Translations under genes and position numbers: made by a program
Notes under the pieces: model-generated
Told to the model about the DNA's origin: nothing
The model's database searches: none
Seen by the model: the letters and a program-made list of their open reading frames with translations, nothing else
Part shown: positions 53,828 to 62,448 of the stretch, one piece after another
Layout: every line of letters starts with the position of its first letter
Position numbering within the stretch: the first letter of the stretch is position 1
NCBI RefSeq assembly: GCF_004208415.1
Contig: NZ_CP035758.1
Coordinates: forward strand, 7,006,001 to 7,070,000
DNA length: 64,000 bases
Source of the DNA: Ktedonosporobacter rubrisoli
GTDB lineage: Bacteria > Chloroflexota > Ktedonobacteria > Ktedonobacterales > Ktedonobacteraceae
Direction of reading: 5' to 3'

Positions 53828-54577
53828 ATGGCAATTATACTTAAGTCGAAAGAAGAGCGCGCTAAGATACGTGAAACCGGACGTATCGTAGCAGAGATCC
53901 TGGCAGAGTTGCGCAATGCAGTCCACCCAGGGATAACGACTGCCGAGATTGATAAGCTCTGTAGAGAGGCCCTGGCGCGTCGGGGGGCCAAATCAAGCTC
54001 TTTGGGCTATCATGGTTACCCAGCTTCGCTTTGTACGTCTGTAAACGATGAAGTTGTACATGGGATTCCCGGAGAGCGCGTCCTGGCAGAGGGTGATATC
54101 ATCACCCTCGATCTAGCCGCCAGCTATAACGGCTGGCATGCAGATTCTGCAATCACCGTGCCGGTAGGAACTGTGAAAGCCGAAGATCAGCAGCTCTTGA
54201 AAGTGACCGAAGATGCGCTTTACCAGGGTATCGCCGCGGCGCGGGCAGGCAATCATTTGCAAGATATCGGCCGCACGGTGCAACAGTTTGTAGAGGCGGC
54301 GGGCTACTCTGTTGTACGCCAGTATGGTGGGCATGGTGTGGGTCGACATATGCACGAAGACCCACAAGTACTCAACTATGTTGAGCGGGGTTATCCCAAC
54401 TACATACTTAAACCAGGCATGGTCTTTGCGATAGAGCCTATGGTAATCATGGGCAAGAAGGAGACGCAGGTGCTCGCTGATGATTGGACGGTCATCTCCG
54501 CCGATCATAGCATGACAGCTCATTTTGAGCATACCATCGCCGTCACCACAGGAGATGCAGAGATTCTGACACTTTAA
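53828..54577 (+). CDS. map: Methionine aminopeptidase, type I
   Basis: This enzyme removes the initiator Met from new proteins. The 249 residues start at the ATG behind GGAAGAAAAG. All five metal ligands are visible: Asp in LDLAA, Asp in WHADSA, His in GHGVGRHMHEDP, Glu in FAIEPM and Glu in FEHTIAV. The order secY-adk-map-infA is the common one. Confidence 0.97.
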   Translation: MAIILKSKEERAKIRETGRIVAEILAELRNAVHPGITTAEIDKLCREALARRGAKSSSLGYHGYPASLCTSVNDEVVHGIPGERVLAEGDIITLDLAASYNGWHADSAITVPVGTVKAEDQQLLKVTEDALYQGIAAARAGNHLQDIGRTVQQFVEAAGYSVVRQYGGHGVGRHMHEDPQVLNYVERGYPNYILKPGMVFAIEPMVIMGKKETQVLADDWTVISADHSMTAHFEHTIAVTTGDAEILTL

Positions 54578-54594
54578 CAAACTATAGCAAAGAG

Positions 54595-54729
54595 GTGCAG
54601 GGTTCGTCGGAGCCTTGCCAGGGTACTGAGTGCCCCGTGTTCCCCTTCTTGTGGAGTGGAGATGCAAGGGACGTCAGAACCTTGCCGGGGTACGGGGTGC
54701 CCCCGTGTTCCCCTTCTTATGGAGTGGAG
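54595..54729 (+). repeat. Two tandem copies of a 67-68 bp repeat
   Basis: The copies lie at 54595-54661 and 54662-54729. They share long exact stretches such as GTGTTCCCCTTCTT and TGGAGTGGAG and differ at about a dozen positions. Each begins with a form of GTGCAGGG. The function is unknown. Confidence 0.8.
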
Positions 54730-54777
54730 GGACAAAGGTAAGGATATTAAATAGTCCTACTATTGACAAAGTTTCTC

Positions 54778-54806
54778 TCGACTTCTTCATGGAAGTATGC
54801 TATAAT
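54778..54806 (+). promoter_or_regulatory. Promoter upstream of infA
   Basis: TCGACT (54778-54783) and a perfect TATAAT (54801-54806) are 17 nt apart. The start would be near 54813, about 225 nt before the infA ATG. Confidence 0.6.
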
Positions 54807-54818
54807 TCGTAGTTGGCT

Positions 54819-54846
54819 GCAGCAGTATCGACTGCTGCCCTTTTAT
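54819..54846 (+). terminator. Terminator-like hairpin just after the infA promoter
   Basis: GCAGCAGT (54819-54826) pairs perfectly with ACTGCTGC (54831-54838) over a 4-nt loop, followed by CCTTTTAT. It begins only about 6 nt after the predicted transcription start, so it could cause early termination or form a protective 5' stem. Confidence 0.6.
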
Positions 54847-55037
54847 ACTTTGCAACCTATACCGGAGTATTCCAAATTATTCCAGGTAAAGCTGAAAGTA
54901 GCTGGTTTAGCAGAACCAGACTAAGGAATTATGCTGTGCCTTAAGTACTTGTGTGATGGCTGCCACACGAAGTGAATCCTTGTGAGGCGCAGAAAGAGCA
55001 ATTTTAAGAATAGTCCCGCCGCTAGGGAAAGGATGCT

Positions 55038-55259
55038 ATGCCAAAAAAGGATGAAATCGAAGTAGAGGGTAGAGTAGTAGAGGCCCTCCCCAATGCCATG
55101 TTCAAGGTTGAAATCGACGAACATCACGAGGTCCTGGCTGTCCTCTCAGGGCGAATACGCATGAATTTTGTGCGCATCGTGCCGGGTGATAAGGTGAGAG
55201 TTGTGCTATCTCCCTACGACCTGACGCGGGGACGCATCACATGGCGTGTCAAAGCTTGA
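55038..55259 (+). CDS. infA: Translation initiation factor IF-1
   Basis: IF-1 blocks the A site during initiation. The 73 residues form the S1/OB fold: EVEGRVVEALPNAMFKVEI, then RIRMNFVRIVPGDKVRVVLSP and the end DLTRGRITWRVKA. It is followed 185 nt later by rpmJ. Confidence 0.97.
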   Translation: MPKKDEIEVEGRVVEALPNAMFKVEIDEHHEVLAVLSGRIRMNFVRIVPGDKVRVVLSPYDLTRGRITWRVKA

Positions 55260-55444
55260 CGTGGTGAAAAGAAGCATCCTTTATTATTCCCCTTCCTCTG
55301 GTGGATGCGTCATCGGAGGAATTTGAACCTGATCGGCGTCATGTAAACGGAAATAGGCCAGATAAGAGGGGCCAAATGTTTGTCAAAACGGGCACCCGCT
55401 TATTGCTGTCTTAATTTGAACTTTTAACTTGAGGAGGGCAAGCC

Positions 55445-55561
55445 ATGAAGGTGCGTGCCTCAGTAAAACCACGTTGTGATGGCTGCAAAATCATCCGCCG
55501 TAATCGTGTTGTGATGGTTATTTGCAGTAAAGATCCAAAGCATAAACAGAAACAAGGCTAA
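55445..55561 (+). CDS. rpmJ: Ribosomal protein L36
   Basis: This 38-residue protein begins MKVRASVKPRCDGC and has the zinc ligands Cys 11, 14, 27 and His 33. GAGGAGGG precedes the ATG. The order infA-rpmJ-rpsM-rpsK is standard. It is short and easily missed by gene callers. Confidence 0.96.
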   Translation: MKVRASVKPRCDGCKIIRRNRVVMVICSKDPKHKQKQG

Positions 55562-55628
55562 TATGGCATTCCGGGCCTTGTAGCTCAGGCAGAGAATTTG
55601 GGTGCGAGGTCCGCAGCTGGAGGGAAAG

Positions 55629-56012
55629 ATGGCTAGAATTGCCGGCGTTGACATTCCACGTGAGAAGCGCGTGGAGATTTCGCTGTGCTACATTTTCGGG
55701 ATTGGGCTTACCACGAGCCGCAAAATCCTGGAACGAACACGCATTAATCCTGATACCCGGGTAAAAGACCTGACCGAGGAAGAAGTCAATAGACTACGTG
55801 AAGTGATTGACCGCGAGCATAAAGTCGAGGGAGATCTGCGCCGCGAAGTAGATATGAACATCAAGCGGCTTATCGAGATCGGCTGTTATCGTGGTATGCG
55901 CCACCGCCGCAACCTTCCAGTACGAGGTCAGCGTACGCGTACCAATGCTCGTACGCGCCGTGGACCGAAGAGAACTGTGGCTGGCAAGAAGAAGGCCAGC
56001 GCTAAGAAGTAA
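55629..56012 (+). CDS. rpsM: Ribosomal protein S13
   Basis: S13 contacts the P-site tRNA and bridges to the 50S subunit. The 127 residues start at the ATG behind TGGAGGG, giving MARIAGVDIPREKRVEISL. The signature RGMRHRRNLPVRGQRTRTNA and the lysine-rich tail are present. An earlier in-frame GTG lacks a binding site. Confidence 0.97.
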   Translation: MARIAGVDIPREKRVEISLCYIFGIGLTTSRKILERTRINPDTRVKDLTEEEVNRLREVIDREHKVEGDLRREVDMNIKRLIEIGCYRGMRHRRNLPVRGQRTRTNARTRRGPKRTVAGKKKASAKK

Positions 56013-56034
56013 CGCCGGGAGGTAATGCACAACA

Positions 56035-56433
56035 ATGGCAGATAAAAAGAGACCAACAGGTAAAGTCAGGCGGCGTGAACGTAAATCGGTGCCGCGAGGG
56101 CAAGCACATATTCAAGCGACGTTTAATAATACAATTGTGACGCTTACCGATCCCAACGGAAATGTGCTTTCCTGGGGAAGTGCTGGTAGCCAGGGCTTTA
56201 AGGGCTCGCGTAAGAGCACGCCTTATGCCGCGCAGGTCACGGCTGAGACTGCCGCGCGCAAGGCGATGGACCATGGCTTGCGCCAGATCGACGTCTATGT
56301 CAAGGGGCCTGGCTCTGGCCGCGAGGCCGCCATTCGCTCTTTGCAGTCTGCAGGGCTGACTGTCAGTTCGATTACAGATGTTACACCGATTCCACATAAT
56401 GGCTGCAGACCGCCCAAACGGCGTCGTGTATAG
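56035..56433 (+). CDS. rpsK: Ribosomal protein S11
   Basis: S11 lies in the 30S platform near the E site. The 132 residues contain GQAHIQATFNNTIVTLTDP and the C-terminal DVTPIPHNGCRPPKRRRV. GGGAGG lies upstream of the start. Confidence 0.98.
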   Translation: MADKKRPTGKVRRRERKSVPRGQAHIQATFNNTIVTLTDPNGNVLSWGSAGSQGFKGSRKSTPYAAQVTAETAARKAMDHGLRQIDVYVKGPGSGREAAIRSLQSAGLTVSSITDVTPIPHNGCRPPKRRRV

Positions 56434-56476
56434 CCCTGGATAAGTCACGCTGTGCGTGTGAGGAGGATTCAACTAG

Positions 56477-57103
56477 ATGGCGCGTTATACCGGCCCGGTC
56501 TGCAAACTCTGCAGACGTGAGGGGGTAAAACTTTTTCTAAAGGGCGACAAGTGCATGACTCACTGCACACTTGAGCGCCGCAGTAGCAAACCAGGACAGC
56601 ATGGTAGTGGTCGTTCACGCAAAGAGTCTGGCTATGCAAAGCAGCTGCGTGAGAAGCAGAGAGTACGTCGCACTTATGGTATCCTAGAGCGGCAATTCCA
56701 TAAGCACTTCGATGCCGCAGCCCGCCGACCGGGCAAGACCAGTGAGAATCTGCTCCAGATCCTGGAGATGCGCCTTGACAACCTGGTGTATCGCCTGGGC
56801 TTTGCCGATTCGCGCGCTCAGGCTCGCCAGCTGGTCTGTCATGGACATTTCGCCGTAAACGGCCGCAAGACAGATATACCTTCATTTATTGCTAAACCCA
56901 ACGATGTGATTACTGTGCGTGAGCGGAGTAAAGGTCTGGAGTACTTCAAGGCCCGCGCCTTGCTCCTGGCTCAGAAGGGTGTCCCTGCCTGGCTGAGTCT
57001 GGATACCAATGAGATGTCCGGCCGGGTTATTACTGTTCCCTCGCGTGCGGATCTCGAACTGCCCTTCGATGAGCAAATGGTGGTTGAATATTATCAGCGA
57101 TAA
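56477..57103 (+). CDS. rpsD: Ribosomal protein S4, zinc-binding type
   Basis: S4 is an early 30S assembly protein and, in many bacteria, a translational repressor. The 208 residues have an N-terminal zinc site (Cys 9, 12, 26, 30) and an S4 RNA-binding domain (RLDNLVYRLGFADSRAQARQ). GTGAGGAGG lies upstream. Confidence 0.98.
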   Translation: MARYTGPVCKLCRREGVKLFLKGDKCMTHCTLERRSSKPGQHGSGRSRKESGYAKQLREKQRVRRTYGILERQFHKHFDAAARRPGKTSENLLQILEMRLDNLVYRLGFADSRAQARQLVCHGHFAVNGRKTDIPSFIAKPNDVITVRERSKGLEYFKARALLLAQKGVPAWLSLDTNEMSGRVITVPSRADLELPFDEQMVVEYYQR

Positions 57104-57294
57104 TACGTTGAGTCAGCGGTACCTCTTGGCACATGCTGGATAGGTTAGCGGAAGTTTGTATATAGTCTACACAATTATCTATAAAGGGGCCGCAGAGCGG
57201 CATGTGTTGAAGAAGTAGAGGGTCAGGCCGGGGCGATCCGCGTCGATTGCTCCTGGCGCGAACTCTTGGACTACCAACGTTTCAGATCCTTGGC

Positions 57295-57320
57295 GCTCCC
57301 TGGTGCATCGCCAGGCGAGC
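57295..57320 (+). repeat. Hairpin just before rpoA
   Basis: GCTCCCTGG (57295-57303) pairs with CCAGG-C-GAGC (57311-57320) over a 7-nt loop with one bulged C. It sits in the 242-nt rpsD-rpoA gap, close to the rpoA start region, and could affect rpoA translation. Confidence 0.5.
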
Positions 57321-57372
57321 TTCATGGAATCTGTAGCGAATAGCGGTGGAAAAAGAAAGGCAGGTTAGAACC

Positions 57373-58353
57373 TTGCTAGATATTACTCTGCCTCGCATTA
57401 AAAATACAAAAACACAGGGTAATTATGCGAGCTACGATATTGAGCCGTTAGAGGCGGGGTATGGAATGACTCTAGGCAATGCACTACGGCGCGTTTTGCT
57501 GTCGTCTTTGCCTGGTGCAGCAGTGACCTCTATTCGCATCGAGGGGGTGCAGCACGAATTTCAGGACATCCCAGGGGTCATGGAGGATGTCACCGATATC
57601 GTGCTAAACGTAAAGAGATTGCGTCTACGCAGCTTTTCCGATCATCCGGTCTCTATGAGGCTTGAGGTGAGCGGTGAGCGTGAGGTCACAGCAGCAGACA
57701 TTGCTGCTCCCAGTACTATAGAGATTGTCAATCCCGAGCTACATATCGCTACGCTTGATAGCGATAACGCTCGTCTTGATATGGAGCTGGTCGTTGAGGC
57801 CGGCCGGGGCTATGTGCCCGCAGACTCAAAAGAGGATCAACCAATTGGAGTCATACCGGTCGATGCTATCTATACGCCTGTGCAGAAGGTTAATTATACC
57901 GTTGAGCACACACGCGTAGGACAGATGACCAACTATGACAAGATTGTCCTTGAGATACTTACGGATGGGACTATCACTCCCGATGATGCACTGCACCAGA
58001 GTGCTGATATCCTGGTGCGGCACTTCACGTTGCTTGCCAACTATCGTGCCGCCGTGCCTGAGATTGAGAAGCCTCCGTTGAGCAGTCTGCCCATCCCCCA
58101 GAAAATTTACGATACGCCTATCGAGGAGCTTGATCTCTCGGTTCGTGCCTATAACTGCCTGAAGCGCAGCAATATCACGAAGGTTGGCCAGGTTCTTTCG
58201 ATGAACGAGGAAGATCTGCTGGGTGTGCGTAACTTCGGTGAGAAGAGCTTGCAGGAGTTGCGTGAGCGCCTGCTCGCGCGCAACTTCCTACCCAATCCTC
58301 GTACCAGCACTGTTGGCGCCGATACGGACGGCGATCACGAAATGGAGGAATGA
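57373..58353 (+). CDS. rpoA: RNA polymerase alpha subunit
   Basis: Alpha dimerises to assemble the polymerase, and its C-terminal domain binds DNA and activators. The TTG at 57373 is preferred because it gives the family N-terminus MLDITLPRIKNT and follows AAAGGCAGG; a GTG at 57346 would add nine residues. The N-terminal domain (GMTLGNALRRVLLSSLPGAA) and the C-terminal helix-hairpin region (NCLKRSNITKVGQVLSMNEE) are complete. The product is 326 residues. Confidence 0.96.
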   Translation: MLDITLPRIKNTKTQGNYASYDIEPLEAGYGMTLGNALRRVLLSSLPGAAVTSIRIEGVQHEFQDIPGVMEDVTDIVLNVKRLRLRSFSDHPVSMRLEVSGEREVTAADIAAPSTIEIVNPELHIATLDSDNARLDMELVVEAGRGYVPADSKEDQPIGVIPVDAIYTPVQKVNYTVEHTRVGQMTNYDKIVLEILTDGTITPDDALHQSADILVRHFTLLANYRAAVPEIEKPPLSSLPIPQKIYDTPIEELDLSVRAYNCLKRSNITKVGQVLSMNEEDLLGVRNFGEKSLQELRERLLARNFLPNPRTSTVGADTDGDHEMEE

Positions 58354-58354
58354 G

Positions 58355-58984
58355 TTGAGGCACAGAGTTGCCGGCAATCGGATGAACATGCCCGAGCCGC
58401 GCCGCCGTTCCGCGCGCCGCAATATGATGGCTGGTCTCATCCGTTACGACCGCATACAAACAACGGAGGCACGCGCCCGTGCTATCCGCGGAGAAGTAGA
58501 AAAGTTAATTCACAAGGCCATCGAGGGACATAAGTCGGCTCAGGCTTATCTGGCAGCGGCAGTCCCCGATCAGGAAAAGGCAGCCCAGATCCTGGCTTTT
58601 GCCCGCCGGGGGCGTTTCTCGCTCGATTTGAAGGTTGCTAGCAATAATGAGGAGCGTCTTGCGCAGGGTAAGAGTCCTCTTACCAGCCAGGGCCGCAAAT
58701 TCCTTGAGGATAAGCTGAAGGGACGCCGCGACGAGTTGCTGCGCATTTTCTCTGACGAGGGCGAGGCCGAGAAGGCTCTACAGGCAGCTTATCAGGCTAT
58801 GGTCATTGAGCTGCATGCGCGCCGCACTATCTTGAGCGCTCTTCCCGATGAACTTGTTGTGAAGAAGATGTTTGAGGAGCTCGCTCCTCGCTATGCCACC
58901 CGCAACGGCGGTTATACACGCATTACCAAACTGGGCCGACGTAAGGGTGATGCCGCTGAGATGGCGCAGATCGCTCTTGTGTAG
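58355..58984 (+). CDS. rplQ: Ribosomal protein L17 with about 85-residue insertion
   Basis: L17 is at the tunnel exit side of the 50S subunit. The TTG at 58355, one base after the rpoA stop and behind TGGAGG, gives MRHRVAGNRMNMPEPRRRSA. The product has 209 residues where 115-130 is usual. The N-terminal part and the C-terminal part (LHARRTILSALPDE, YATRNGGYTRITKLGRRKG) are normal. Between them, from about residue 60 to 145, lies a charged, probably helical insertion. Confidence 0.95.
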   Translation: MRHRVAGNRMNMPEPRRRSARRNMMAGLIRYDRIQTTEARARAIRGEVEKLIHKAIEGHKSAQAYLAAAVPDQEKAAQILAFARRGRFSLDLKVASNNEERLAQGKSPLTSQGRKFLEDKLKGRRDELLRIFSDEGEAEKALQAAYQAMVIELHARRTILSALPDELVVKKMFEELAPRYATRNGGYTRITKLGRRKGDAAEMAQIALV

Positions 58985-59043
58985 GGTCAGGATTTCTGAC
59001 TATATCGCGTCCGGCGGCCTTCATGTACGCGAAGATATATGCT

Positions 59044-59850
59044 ATGAACATTGCATGTACTGTTGAGTATGATGGCACCGATTATCATGGCTTTCAACGT
59101 CAGCCTGATAGCCATGGACCAACTGTACAGGGAACGCTAGAGGCGGCTATCGCTCGCATCTCCGGCGAAATGTCAACTGTACATGGGGCTGGCCGCACTG
59201 ACGCCGGAGTACATGCGAGTGGGCAGATGATCAATTTTCATACCCGTTCGCATTTAACGCCCCAGGTGTGGCAGCGCGCCTTAAATGCTGTCTTGCCTGG
59301 CACTGTAGCGATACGATGGGCCGGGGAGGTTCCTGAACGCTTCCATTCGCGCTTTAGCGCGCTTAGCCGTTCTTATCGTTATACTATCTGGAATAATGGC
59401 GCTCGATCAGCCTTGCGGGCACGGTATAGTTTTCACTCTCCCAGGCCCTTAGACGTGGACCTGATGCAAGAGGCATGCCAGCTACTGTTAGGGCGTAAGG
59501 ATTTTGGAGCGTTTGGGCGCAGTCCCGATGAGACGAACCCGCTGAAGCCGGGACCGCACCACTGCATTCGCACGATGCTAGAGGCACGTTGCCTCCGTGA
59601 GGAAGCGCAACAAGGCTTGATCTTCTGTGATTTCACTGCCGATGCCTTTCTCACCGGGCAGGTTCGGAGAATGGTTGGTACGCTGGTGCTAGTTGGGCAG
59701 AAGCGTCTCTGCCTCGCTGAGTTTGCTTCTATCGTAGAGCGTGCAGATAAGACGCACCCTGGTTCAGTGGCCCCATCGCATGGGCTGTGTCTGGTACGGG
59801 TTAGATATCCTGAGAAGTTTGGAGTAACGAATAATGATGAAGACATATAG
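59044..59850 (+). CDS. truA: tRNA pseudouridine synthase A
   Basis: TruA makes pseudouridine at positions 38-40 of tRNA. The catalytic Asp is at about 53 in GAGRTDAGVHA. The N-terminus NIACTVEYDGTDYHGFQRQP is typical, so the ATG at 59044 is preferred over one at 59023. The product has 268 residues and overlaps rplM by 17 nt. Confidence 0.95.
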   Translation: MNIACTVEYDGTDYHGFQRQPDSHGPTVQGTLEAAIARISGEMSTVHGAGRTDAGVHASGQMINFHTRSHLTPQVWQRALNAVLPGTVAIRWAGEVPERFHSRFSALSRSYRYTIWNNGARSALRARYSFHSPRPLDVDLMQEACQLLLGRKDFGAFGRSPDETNPLKPGPHHCIRTMLEARCLREEAQQGLIFCDFTADAFLTGQVRRMVGTLVLVGQKRLCLAEFASIVERADKTHPGSVAPSHGLCLVRVRYPEKFGVTNNDEDI

Positions 59851-60304
59851 CGCCAAGGCCGCTGATCTGCAACCCACTTGGTATGTCATTGATGCCGAGG
59901 GTCAGATACTGGGTCGCGTGGCCTCACAGATCGCGCAGATCTTGCGCGGAAAGCATAAACCAACCTTTACTCCACATCTCCAGAGCGGAGACTTTGTGGT
60001 TGTGATTAATGCCGATAAGATTGCGGTCACGGGCCGACGCCTTGACCAGAAGATCTACTATCGCCATTCGCAGTATCCTGGCGGCTTGAAACAGCGCACT
60101 CTGCGCCAGACCCTTGAAGGTAAGCATCCCGAGCGCGCTCTGGAGCATGCTGTACGCGGTATGGTGATGCACAATCGCCTGGGCGCGGACATTATGAAGC
60201 GCCTTAAAGTTTATGCCGGTTCCGAGCATCCGCACCAGGCACAGAAGCCAGTGCCCTGGACTGGCCCAGAGGCGTTGTTGAAGCAACCAGCGAAGGCTGA
60301 GTAA
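59834..60304 (+). CDS. rplM: Ribosomal protein L13
   Basis: L13 is an early 50S assembly protein. The 156 residues include WYVIDAEGQILGRVASQIAQ and AVRGMVMHNRLGADIMKRLK. The start overlaps the end of truA, which suggests coupled translation. Confidence 0.97.
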   Translation: MMKTYSAKAADLQPTWYVIDAEGQILGRVASQIAQILRGKHKPTFTPHLQSGDFVVVINADKIAVTGRRLDQKIYYRHSQYPGGLKQRTLRQTLEGKHPERALEHAVRGMVMHNRLGADIMKRLKVYAGSEHPHQAQKPVPWTGPEALLKQPAKAE

Positions 60305-60322
60305 AGAAGAGGAGAAGGTACC

Positions 60323-60748
60323 TTGGCCGATACCATCAAGAGTGAGACGATCAAGGGTGAATACTACTATGGTATGGGACGGCGCAAGACGGCTGTAGCT
60401 CGTGTGCGTGTCTTCCCCAATGGCGATGGTAGTATCACTGTCAATGGCAAAAATGCGCAGGCTTATTTTGGGCAGCGCGAGGCATATATGGCGACGATCG
60501 CTGCGCCATTCCGTGCCCTTGACCTCAATAATAATTATACGATTACGATTCGCGTAGTAGGCGGCGGCACCAATGGCCAGGCCGGTGCTATTCGCCACGC
60601 GTTGGCCCGGGCGCTGGTACGCATGAATGGCGATTTCAAAGCCTCTCTGCGTAAGGCCGGCTATCTGACCCGCGACCCTCGCATGAAGGAACGTAAAAAG
60701 CCAGGTCTCAAGCGTGCCCGTAAGGCTCCACAGTACACGAAGCGTTAA
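60323..60748 (+). CDS. rpsI: Ribosomal protein S9
   Basis: S9 reaches the P-site tRNA with its C-terminal tail. The start is TTG behind GAGGAGAAGG. The 141 residues contain GRRKTAVARVRVFPNGDG, GGGTNGQAGAIRHALARAL and the basic tail ending RKAPQYTKR. It is the last gene of the long plus-strand locus. Confidence 0.97.
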   Translation: MADTIKSETIKGEYYYGMGRRKTAVARVRVFPNGDGSITVNGKNAQAYFGQREAYMATIAAPFRALDLNNNYTITIRVVGGGTNGQAGAIRHALARALVRMNGDFKASLRKAGYLTRDPRMKERKKPGLKRARKAPQYTKR

Positions 60749-60798
60749 TCAATCAAGCGCCTCGTGCTACTTCTGCAGACCGTTAGAAAAACAAATAT

Positions 60799-60833
60799 GC
60801 CCTGCCAGTAAACGTTTCTGACAGGGCTTTTTT
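60799..60833 (+). terminator. Strong intrinsic terminator after rpsI
   Basis: GCCCTGCCAG (60799-60808) pairs with CTGACAGGGC (60818-60827) with one mismatch, followed by TTTTTT. It ends the ribosomal protein locus. Confidence 0.9.
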
Positions 60834-60913
60834 GCTGCGCGAAATTACAGTTCTGAGCAACGATTGGCCGAGCGCTCATTGCTCTCTTAATAAAGAAGGA
60901 TTGCACATACACG

Positions 60914-61396
60914 ATGAACTGGGAAAGTTTTTTTGTTGCTGAAGTTGGAGCGGCTGCCGCATTGGCTGGTTTGTTCTTTGTGGCCCTCTCGATCAATCTC
61001 AAAGAGATCGTCGCCAGTCAGGGATTGGCCTCTTTGAGCCTGATGTCTGTAATTGTCCTGGGTGCGGCACTGACTATCTCATCCCTGATGCTAGTTCCCG
61101 AGCAACCTGCTCTCCTACTTGGCAGCGAAGTTTTACTCGTTGGACTTCTCGATTGGATAGTGATGAGTGTCAATCTGTGGCGCTCCTACCGTATGCTCTC
61201 CAGGACAAGAAGTTGGTCCACCCTCCTCCTATCTTTCTTGCTAGGCCAGGCCTCGACGCTCCCATTTCTCATCGCGGGCGCGCTCCTGCTTCTACGTGGG
61301 CCTGTTGGTGTGTATTTGACCGTCCCCGGCATCCTCTTTTCCTTTATCTGGGCTCTGACAAATGGCTGGGTGATGCTGGTAGAACTGAAGCGCTAA
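60914..61396 (+). CDS. Small polytopic membrane protein, unknown function
   Basis: This 160-residue protein has five likely transmembrane helices and hardly any soluble part. The first helix contains VGAAAALAGLFFVALSINL. I recognise no catalytic motif. AAGAAGGA lies about 14 nt before the ATG, a little far. It is bordered by the rpsI terminator and the convergent SDR gene. Confidence 0.7.
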   Translation: MNWESFFVAEVGAAAALAGLFFVALSINLKEIVASQGLASLSLMSVIVLGAALTISSLMLVPEQPALLLGSEVLLVGLLDWIVMSVNLWRSYRMLSRTRSWSTLLLSFLLGQASTLPFLIAGALLLLRGPVGVYLTVPGILFSFIWALTNGWVMLVELKR

Positions 61397-61509
61397 TGCG
61401 TAATGAAGCAGGCCGAGAGCACTGATGCTTCACCTCTCGCTCACGTGCTTTCTCGATCTTGGAAGAGGAGGCAACCCTTCTCGCCCGCAAGGGTCTCTCA
61501 ACTGGGCCC

Positions 61510-62397
61510 TTAAGAGGAAACCTTCTCATTGCTAAAGGCTGTGGAGAGCGATGTGGCCTCCCATACTTTCATTTCCTGCTCCATCGAGGCAAGGTTTTTG
61601 CGAATCATCTCCAACGCATCGGCCCCCAGTACCAAACGGAGGGGTGGTTCAGGAGACTCGACCACTTTAATCATCGCTTGCGCTGCGCGAGCCGGATCTC
61701 CCTGTTGTTTTCCGTTGACATGTTGCTTGTTCCACTCAATTACCATGCCACTTGTTTGCGCATAGTCCCCAATCGTGTGCTGAGCCATCTTCAACGAGCG
61801 CCCGGTAAAGTCTGTGCGCAACATGCCTGGTTCGATGAGGGTAAGGTGGATGCCCAAGGGGGCTATCTCCTGGGCAAGGGCTCCTGAGAACCCTTCGATG
61901 GCAAATTTGCTCGCGTTGTACATCCCCATCCCCATTGTGCTGACAATCCCACTTAGCGACGAGAGCATCAAGATATGGCCCTGACGCTGGGCCCGCAGAA
62001 CAGGCAGTACGGCCCGCGTGACGTTCAAGGGTCCAAAGACATTCGTCTCAAAGTGCTGGCGTACTTCGGCAGCGCTGGCTTCCTCGACTGCGCCAAAGAG
62101 GCCAAAGCCAGCATTGTTGACAAGGACATCAATTCGCCCAAAGGTTTTCATGGCCTGAGCAACTGCTGCTTTACTCTGTTCCTCGCTCATGATATCCAAT
62201 TGTGCGGTCAGCAGGCGATTAGGATAGAGAAGTGTGAGGTCCTCCAGTTGTTCCGGGTGACGCGCGGTTGCTACCAGGCGATCCCCGTGGGCCAGAACCG
62301 CTTCAGCTAAGGCCCTCCCCAGGCCGCTGCTACTTCCTGTAAGAAACCAGACGCGGGAGGATGAGGTATCTTTTGTGGGCACATATGTCTGAGACAT
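61510..62397 (-). CDS. Short-chain dehydrogenase/reductase
   Basis: This 295-residue classical SDR has the NAD(P)-binding TGSSSGLGRA, the NNAG motif, the catalytic Ser in LSSLSG and the catalytic YNASK. An Arg soon after the glycine motif (ATARHPEQ) suggests NADP preference. The start follows GAGAAAGGAA. It is the second gene of a tetR-SDR operon, so its substrate or product may be the TetR ligand. Confidence 0.94.
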   Translation of the reverse strand: MSQTYVPTKDTSSSRVWFLTGSSSGLGRALAEAVLAHGDRLVATARHPEQLEDLTLLYPNRLLTAQLDIMSEEQSKAAVAQAMKTFGRIDVLVNNAGFGLFGAVEEASAAEVRQHFETNVFGPLNVTRAVLPVLRAQRQGHILMLSSLSGIVSTMGMGMYNASKFAIEGFSGALAQEIAPLGIHLTLIEPGMLRTDFTGRSLKMAQHTIGDYAQTSGMVIEWNKQHVNGKQQGDPARAAQAMIKVVESPEPPLRLVLGADALEMIRKNLASMEQEMKVWEATSLSTAFSNEKVSS

Positions 62398-62448
62398 AGA
62401 TGATTCCTTTCTCTTTATATGGTGATGTCTTTGGCTTTGAGGAGATCG

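Larger units (their letters stand above)
54578..55037 (+). other. map-infA intergenic region
   Basis: This 460-base gap holds a tandem 68-bp repeat, a promoter followed at once by a terminator-like hairpin, and an imperfect stem (GTGTG...CACAC) near 54950-54970 before infA. These are listed separately where clear. I see no convincing gene. Confidence 0.5.

Noticed and set aside
55570..55625. tRNA-like bases (TAGCTCAGGCAGAG) upstream of rpsM
   Set aside because: Only a D-arm-like stretch is present. There is no anticodon stem, T-arm or acceptor pairing.
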